DNA of 8,493 nt. It comes from CAZUHK01 sp964620345. Its GTDB lineage: Bacteria > Planctomycetota > Phycisphaerae > Phycisphaerales > Zrk34. Under the pieces are notes generated by a model. The model made no database searches and had not been told where the DNA came from. It saw only the letters and a program-made list of their open reading frames with translations. Positions within the stretch are counted from its first letter, which is position 1, and each line of letters begins with the position of its first letter. The DNA is taken from NCBI GenBank assembly GCA_964620345.1, contig CAZUHK010000143.1:1-8493 (forward strand), written 5' to 3'. The position numbers and the translations under genes are program-made. Of this stretch, positions 4,264 through 8,493 are shown piece by piece.

Positions 4264-6462
4264 TCACCGGCCGCCCCGCTCCGCCTGCTTTTGGTTGAGG
4301 TACGATTCGGGCAGGCCGGGGTTGGTCGCGTCGGGCTCGTACACCTCGTCGTACAGCGTCTTGATTTTCTTGTTGTAATGATCGCCGAACCAGCCGCGGA
4401 AGAATAAGCTGTCGCCGGCTTTGATGCCCTCGACCAGCCGCGGACGCAGCGATTCCCAGTCCTCATTGTTGAGGTTCACCGTGTAGCTGACACCGAACGC
4501 CCCGGGCAGCCACTTGCGCCACTGTTCGCGCAAGACCGGCGGGCTGTACGGCGGCTGAAGGTATAGACTGGTATGGGCCAGTTGGCCGGGGTTCGGGGCA
4601 AACTCGGGGATCAACAGCACATCCGGATGACGCCGCTGCAGATCCCGCCAGACGTGTACGTCCAGCAGCGTCCATTCGAACTGCTGGTCTTCGCCGACGG
4701 GTCGGTGTACGCCGTTGGTGTCCACGTAGAACAACGTGCAACCCCAGTGTTTCTTGGCAAACTCGATCTTCCGGCTCATGCGCTCAACGATCGGGTAGAA
4801 GCGCCACCAGGACACGCCTTCGGGCCAGATATCGCTGAAGTCGTCGTCGAGGGGGTTGCGATCGGGATTGAAGGCCCCGGTGCCGTGGCCACCAATGGCC
4901 CGGCCGAACCGGCGCGAGCGATCCGAGGCATTGTTCAGCGCCAGGTTCTCGCTGTCGCCGGCGAACACGCGGAACTCGCGAACGTTGACCCACTTGCCAT
5001 CGTACTCGTGCGCCCCGGTGATCGTCAGCTTGACATACCGCGCTTTGACCGGCTCGAACTTGTCGGTGATCGGCGCGTCGACCTTGCCCGGGGTGGTGTT
5101 GTTCGTGCGATCCACGATCGTGGTGTACTCGCCCTGAGCCGGCCTGGCCTCGACCTTGAACTGATAGGCCCGGTCGACGAAGCAGATCAGTTGCGTCCGG
5201 TCGATCGGGTGTTCCTTGCCCAGGTCGATTTCGATCCACTGCGGCGCCACCTGCAGGGCCCAACTCGTCTCGACATCGCCATCGACCGCGCCGGTGTAGG
5301 GCGTTCTGGCCACCTGCGTCGGGCGGAGGCACACGCCGGTCCGCAGCCCCGCCTCGTGGAACCGCTTGAAGTAATCCGGGTAGATGTCCACCATCTCCGG
5401 GGCGATGATCTCGACCATCCGTGGATCGCCGATGAAGGTCGTCGGGTGCGGATTCTCCGCGCCCTCGGGATCCCACAGCACCATGCCCTGGGCGTTGACG
5501 CTCTTGAGCACCCTGATGCACTGGTCGGCATGTTTCATCATGCGCTGGCGCAGCTCCTTCCGACCTTCTTCGGTGCGCACGTCCAGCTTCTGGTCCTTAA
5601 ACCAGTTGCGCGGGTTATTGTCCGGCCCGCGCCCGGCGCCGAGGAAGATCGCGCCGACCGGCCGACGGTCTTTCCACACCAGCCCCGGCCGATGGTAATC
5701 CCTGAAGCCCTCGACCAGGTCCGCGATCAGCGGCCAGGTGTCGGCCTCGGCGTCGGCCACCCGCAGCGACCACTCGATCGTCAGCGATTCGCCCGGCGCC
5801 ACCCGCGGCAGGCCGTAGTGGTGATACACCACGCCGCCGGGCTCGAGCATGTTCACGTTGCCGCTGATCCTGATCGGCATCGCCCGCTGGCGCGGATTGC
5901 CGAACGCCAGGCGCAACGGCATCACCGTCTCGCCGCACAGCAGCAGCTTGTGCTCGCCGGTGGCGACCTCCACCACGTTGAAGTCCCCCGGCATCGTCGC
6001 TCGCTTCTGCCAGCGCTTGGGTTTCTCAAAGTCCTCGGGCAGGCGCAGCGACAGCGGCGTGATGTCGAACATCGCCAGCGTGCGCTTCGAGCGATTATCG
6101 ATCGTCGTGGTCGCCTCCAGCCGGTCGGCTTTGACCCGGTAGGCGAAGCTGATCGTGCCCCAGTCGTAGGTGTACGTCAACGTGTTGCGTTTCGCATCGA
6201 AGCTCACCGCGGTCGGGTCGCCTTCGAGCTTCTCAAACGAAAATTCGTTGACGCCTTGCTCGTTGGGCCACTTCTTTTCGAGGATGACCTGATTCACCCG
6301 CGGCTTACCGTCGGCCAACAGATCGACGCGGCCCCAGGTCAGGGATGCCACGCCGTGGTTGGTGATCTTCGCCTGCATCGTGGGCGTTTGGGCCCACGCC
6401 TCGGCGGTCAGGCACAGAATACCGATCAGACACGCCCACACGGTTGCCATCTGCTTGAACAT
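4264..6462 (-). CDS. secreted glycosidase-like protein with an inserted F5/8 type C (discoidin) domain
   Basis: The 732-residue product starts with a signal peptide (MFKQMATVWACLIGILCLTA, then AWA-Q, predicted cut after residue 24), so it is exported. Residues about 28-235 look like a beta-sandwich of the kind preceding glycosidase barrels. Residues about 265-385 read as the first half of a TIM-barrel-like domain (GAIFLG, GMVLWDPEG at 326-334, GLRTGVCLRP at 372-381). Residues about 386-502 form a discoidin/CBM32-like domain (GAVDGDVETSW, QWIEIDLGKEHPI, ARYVKLTITG, VNVREFRVFAG). Barrel-like sequence then resumes (CTLFYVDTNG at 575-584, VLLIPEF at 615-621). Asp331, Asp581 and Glu620, at strand ends, are candidate catalytic acids. 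The likely job is polysaccharide or glycoconjugate breakdown, but I cannot assign a glycoside hydrolase family. The start has GGAG 8 bases upstream. Confidence 0.75.
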   Translation of the reverse strand: MFKQMATVWACLIGILCLTAEAWAQTPTMQAKITNHGVASLTWGRVDLLADGKPRVNQVILEKKWPNEQGVNEFSFEKLEGDPTAVSFDAKRNTLTYTYDWGTISFAYRVKADRLEATTTIDNRSKRTLAMFDITPLSLRLPEDFEKPKRWQKRATMPGDFNVVEVATGEHKLLLCGETVMPLRLAFGNPRQRAMPIRISGNVNMLEPGGVVYHHYGLPRVAPGESLTIEWSLRVADAEADTWPLIADLVEGFRDYHRPGLVWKDRRPVGAIFLGAGRGPDNNPRNWFKDQKLDVRTEEGRKELRQRMMKHADQCIRVLKSVNAQGMVLWDPEGAENPHPTTFIGDPRMVEIIAPEMVDIYPDYFKRFHEAGLRTGVCLRPTQVARTPYTGAVDGDVETSWALQVAPQWIEIDLGKEHPIDRTQLICFVDRAYQFKVEARPAQGEYTTIVDRTNNTTPGKVDAPITDKFEPVKARYVKLTITGAHEYDGKWVNVREFRVFAGDSENLALNNASDRSRRFGRAIGGHGTGAFNPDRNPLDDDFSDIWPEGVSWWRFYPIVERMSRKIEFAKKHWGCTLFYVDTNGVHRPVGEDQQFEWTLLDVHVWRDLQRRHPDVLLIPEFAPNPGQLAHTSLYLQPPYSPPVLREQWRKWLPGAFGVSYTVNLNNEDWESLRPRLVEGIKAGDSLFFRGWFGDHYNKKIKTLYDEVYEPDATNPGLPESYLNQKQAERGGR

Positions 6463-6536
6463 GCTTGGTGCTCCACTACCTGGTTTTCGCCTCGCGGCCG
6501 CCGACGTGCCAGGTCCACACCGAAGGATTGAATCTC

Positions 6537-6542
6537 ATCATA
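6537..6542 (-). promoter_or_regulatory. candidate -10 box for the secreted protein gene
   Basis: On the minus strand TATGAT (6542 to 6537) matches 5 of 6 positions of the -10 consensus and lies about 75 bases before the start codon, in the 151-base gap after the DUF2400 gene. No good -35 is visible at 16-18 bases upstream. Read-through from the DUF2400 gene is possible instead. Confidence 0.25.
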
Positions 6543-6613
6543 CACGAATGGACCAGCCGCTTGCTCGCCGCCGACCGGGCTCGCCAGGCGAAGCGCGTTG
6601 GGGTCACCCTGTC

Positions 6614-7441
6614 TTAGCTCGGATACACCAGCAGTTCTTTGCGAATCCCCGGGCGGGTCAGGGCGAAATCGTACCGCAGCGGATCCGTCGGATCGAGCCG
6701 GCGCAGCGCGCCGGTGACTTCGATGGCGGTGGCCAGGTCGGCGGTGCGGCGCGTGGTCCAGCCCAGGGCCAGGCCCACGCGGTGCATGTGCGTGTCGATC
6801 GGCGCGATCAGCCGGGCCGGATCGAGCGGCCAGCCGCCGGGGTCGATCACGTCCCGCCGCACCATCCATCGCAGATACAGAAACAGCCGCTTGCACGCGC
6901 TGCGGCGTGCCGGCCGCGGCAGCAGGTGATCCAGCGCCACGCCCGCCCCCGCCTCGATGCGCCGCACCCACGCATCGACAGCGTTCAGCCACGATTGATC
7001 CATCCCGCATTTCACGTCGCAGTCGGCCGTGGCGGTGCCGACCTCGAAAGCCAGCGCCGTCCCCAACGCCCCGAACTCCGCCCGCACCGCCCCGGCCCCG
7101 ATGAGCAAGCCCGCCAGCGTCCGCCCGGCCGTCACACGGTAGCGGTACCGCGCGAACCGCCGGCGTATCTGCGCTGCCGTCGCCTCGGCCAGCCACGCCG
7201 CCGGATCGGCACCCATCAGTCGCTGGGCTTCGGCGACGCCGCCGAGGATCGCCTTGACGTTGCCGTACGCCAGCGACGCGGCGACCAGGCCGATCACTTC
7301 CCGGTCGGCCGGATCATCGTACGTCCGCACGACTTGCAGCGGATCGGGCGCGATGAACCGCGGATGGTGATACCGCTGGACGATCCGCTCGATCCAGGCC
7401 GATTGCGCCTCGGCTGGGCCTTGGGTTGCCGTCACTGCCAT
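6614..7441 (-). CDS. DUF2400/TIGR02757 family protein, probable HhH-GPD DNA glycosylase relative
   Basis: The 275-residue product has the signatures of this conserved, functionally uncharacterised family: HHPRFIAPDPLQVVRTYDDPADRE (from residue 25), GLVAASLAYGNVKAI (51-65), CKRLFLYLRWMVRRD (183-197), APIDTHMHRVGLALGW (213-228) and YDFALTRPGIRKE (257-269). The IDTHMHRV segment resembles the VDTH-x-x-RV helix of endonuclease III, where the Asp is catalytic. The preceding Lys184 sits roughly where the helix-hairpin-helix lysine would be. A base-excision or other DNA-repair role is therefore plausible but unproven. No iron-sulfur cysteine cluster is seen. The start ATG has AGGA (minus strand, 7452-7449) 7 bases upstream. 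The gene is divergent from the metallopeptidase and lies 151 bases upstream of the secreted protein gene on the same strand. Confidence 0.85.
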   Translation of the reverse strand: MAVTATQGPAEAQSAWIERIVQRYHHPRFIAPDPLQVVRTYDDPADREVIGLVAASLAYGNVKAILGGVAEAQRLMGADPAAWLAEATAAQIRRRFARYRYRVTAGRTLAGLLIGAGAVRAEFGALGTALAFEVGTATADCDVKCGMDQSWLNAVDAWVRRIEAGAGVALDHLLPRPARRSACKRLFLYLRWMVRRDVIDPGGWPLDPARLIAPIDTHMHRVGLALGWTTRRTADLATAIEVTGALRRLDPTDPLRYDFALTRPGIRKELLVYPS

Positions 7442-7510
7442 CGGGGCATCCTACCATCGGCGGTTAGCCGGGTTTGACGATTCGCCGGGGCCGAAAATTC
7501 GCCTCGCCGG

Positions 7511-7532
7511 CAGGGGATTTTCCAAACCCCTG
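7511..7532. promoter_or_regulatory. dyad in the divergent promoter region
   Basis: CAGGGG (7511-7516) pairs with CCCCTG (7527-7532) across an AT-rich centre. Just to its left ATTCGCC occurs twice (about 7482 and 7496). The dyad sits in the 148-base gap between two divergent genes, where an operator or promoter for either would be expected. No convincing -35/-10 pair is seen in either direction, so this is a candidate regulatory site only. Confidence 0.3.
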
Positions 7533-7589
7533 GCTCGAAAGTTGCGTAAGATGGCTGCACACACGGACGGTGTTTATGGAGCTTCACCG

Positions 7590-8297
7590 ATGAGCATGCT
7601 TGGTTTCCTGATTTTCGATCCGACGTACATGCTGTTCGTCTTCCTGCCGGCGCTGGTGCTGGGACTGATCGCCCAGGCGCGGGTGAAGTCGGCGTACGCC
7701 AAGGCATCGAAGATGCCGGCCAACAGCGGGCTGAGCGGCGCCCAGGCCGCGCAGGAGATGCTCGAGGCCGAGGGGGTCTACGACGTGAAGATCGAACAGG
7801 TCCAGGGCTTCTTGAGCGACCACTACGACCCGCGGACCAACACGCTGCGGCTGAGCCCGCAGGTGTACGCCGGCCGGTCGCTGGCGGCGCTGGGCATCGC
7901 CGCCCACGAGGCCGGACACGCCCTGCAGAAGGCCCACAGCTACGGCCCGCTGGTCATCCGCAACGGCCTGGTGCCCATCGCGGGCATCGGGTCCAACCTC
8001 TCGTTCTTCATCGTGTTCCTCGGCGTCATCCTGGGCATGGCCGGCCTGGCGTGGACCGGCGTGATCCTCTTCGGCGCGGTCGTGCTCTTCCAGGTGGTCA
8101 ACCTGCCGGTCGAGTTCGACGCATCCAGCCGGGCCAAGCGGAAGCTGTTCGACCTGGGCATGGTGAGCGATCGCGAGCGGGGCGCGGTGTCGAAGGTGCT
8201 CAACGCCGCGGCGATGACCTACGTCGCCGCCACCGTCGGCGCGATCCTCAACCTGCTCTACTTCGCCATGCTCGCCGCGGGCATGTCGCGGGATTAG
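7590..8297 (+). CDS. yugP: membrane zinc metallopeptidase, YugP family (Zn_peptidase_2)
   Basis: The 235-residue product matches the YugP-type neutral zinc peptidase family (about 220-235 residues). Its N-terminus GFLIFDPTYMLFVFLPALVL is the first membrane helix. The zinc-binding HEAGHALQ lies at 106-113, two further helices fall around 118-135 and 137-172, then comes the conserved NLPVEFDASSRAKRKL (171-186) that probably gives the third zinc ligand, and a C-terminal helix around 208-230. It is an integral inner-membrane protease of unknown substrate. I start it at ATG 7590, which has GGAG 8 bases upstream and leads straight into the family's FDPTYM block. A TTG at 7542 would add 16 atypical residues. 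The TAG stop is the first three bases of a repeat element, so the original C-terminus may have been altered by its insertion. Confidence 0.9.
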   Translation: MSMLGFLIFDPTYMLFVFLPALVLGLIAQARVKSAYAKASKMPANSGLSGAQAAQEMLEAEGVYDVKIEQVQGFLSDHYDPRTNTLRLSPQVYAGRSLAALGIAAHEAGHALQKAHSYGPLVIRNGLVPIAGIGSNLSFFIVFLGVILGMAGLAWTGVILFGAVVLFQVVNLPVEFDASSRAKRKLFDLGMVSDRERGAVSKVLNAAAMTYVAATVGAILNLLYFAMLAAGMSRD

Positions 8298-8442
8298 AGC
8301 AGGTTGCAGCGTTGCGTCGCGTCTGGCGGGTGCCACACCTTGTCCGCTTTAGCGGCAAGGTGTGCGGGCGTGCGGACGGCATCACACCTTGCGCTTCGGG
8401 ACAAGGTGTGGCGCCCACGACGGGCCGCTGAAAGTTGCTCTA
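8295..8442. repeat. 148-bp MITE/BIME-like repeat with terminal inverted repeats and two hairpins
   Basis: The ends are TAGAGCAGGTTGCAGC (8295-8310) and GCTGAAAGTTGCTCTA (8427-8442), complementary at 13 of 16 positions with the outer 7 perfect. Inside are two hairpins built on the same stem: CACACCTTG (8334-8342) with CAAGGTGTG (8356-8364), extended by CCGCT/AGCGG, and CACACCTTG (8383-8391) with CAAGGTGTG (8402-8410), with a C-TTCG-G cap. One half recurs at 3089-3158. There is no coding capacity and no clear target duplication at the flanks. It fits a miniature element mobilised in trans or a bacterial interspersed mosaic of REP-like units. It may also end transcription of the peptidase gene. 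Confidence 0.8.
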
Positions 8443-8493
8443 GCCCTGCCCACGCGGTCGAATCCACAGGTCTGCCCTCGGGGCGTCGCGCGA
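8443..8493. other. short unassigned right edge
   Basis: Fifty-one bases follow the repeat. I see no start codon with a ribosome binding site, no hairpin and no recognisable coding frame here. Confidence 0.4.

Noticed and set aside
4573..6531. 652-residue open frame on the plus strand
   Set aside because: It is a shadow of the secreted protein gene in a GC-rich genome. It is rich in Arg, His, Val and Pro without motifs, while the opposite strand has a signal peptide and recognisable domains.
6359..7477. 372-residue open frame on the plus strand
   Set aside because: It is a shadow spanning parts of two minus-strand genes with well-supported starts and family signatures.
1..8493. CRISPR array or phage-defence cluster
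   Set aside because: There are no regularly spaced direct repeats and no Cas, toxin-antitoxin, restriction or other defence-type genes. The repeats present are hairpin units at two separate sites.

Overview
The window looks like a GC-rich, salt-exposed, free-living bacterium, most likely a marine or halotolerant member of the Planctomycetota (Phycisphaerae-like). This rests on base composition, a glycine-to-betaine methylation operon, a large secreted glycosidase-like protein carrying a discoidin domain, and a DUF2400/TIGR02757 protein. The taxonomic call is inference; no rRNA or other phylogenetic marker lies in the window.

Layout. 1-789 has no convincing gene. It holds two tandem GC hairpins, an 11-bp long-range inverted repeat, a promoter-like element overlapped by a Fur-like palindrome, and a strongly self-complementary stretch (632-725). 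790-2501 is a two-gene operon: glycine/sarcosine N-methyltransferase (TTG start, strong ribosome binding site) and sarcosine/dimethylglycine N-methyltransferase (GTG start, 4-base overlap). Together they make glycine betaine from glycine with S-adenosylmethionine. 2502-3191 is a scar region. It contains a post-operon hairpin, a broken 5' piece of an IS110-family transposase on the minus strand, a 12-bp inverted repeat that places a near-identical Shine-Dalgarno sequence on each strand, and a solo copy of a palindromic repeat. 3192-4121 is a nucleoside hydrolase.

4264-6462 (minus, convergent with the hydrolase) encodes a secreted 732-residue protein. A coagulation factor 5/8 type C (discoidin) domain appears to be inserted inside a TIM-barrel-like glycosidase fold. 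6614-7441 (minus) is a DUF2400/TIGR02757 protein with an endonuclease III-like IDTHMHRV signature. It is divergent from 7590-8297, a YugP-type membrane zinc metallopeptidase whose stop codon is formed by the end of a 148-bp repeat with terminal inverted repeats and two hairpins (8295-8442). Half of that repeat recurs at 3089-3158, next to the IS110 fragment.

The two methyltransferases clearly work together. The other genes look like independent housekeeping or catabolic units. I see no clearly novel multi-gene system. The most interesting material is non-coding: the repeat family and its adjacency to an IS110 end, the symmetric Shine-Dalgarno inverted repeat, and the structured leader of the betaine operon.
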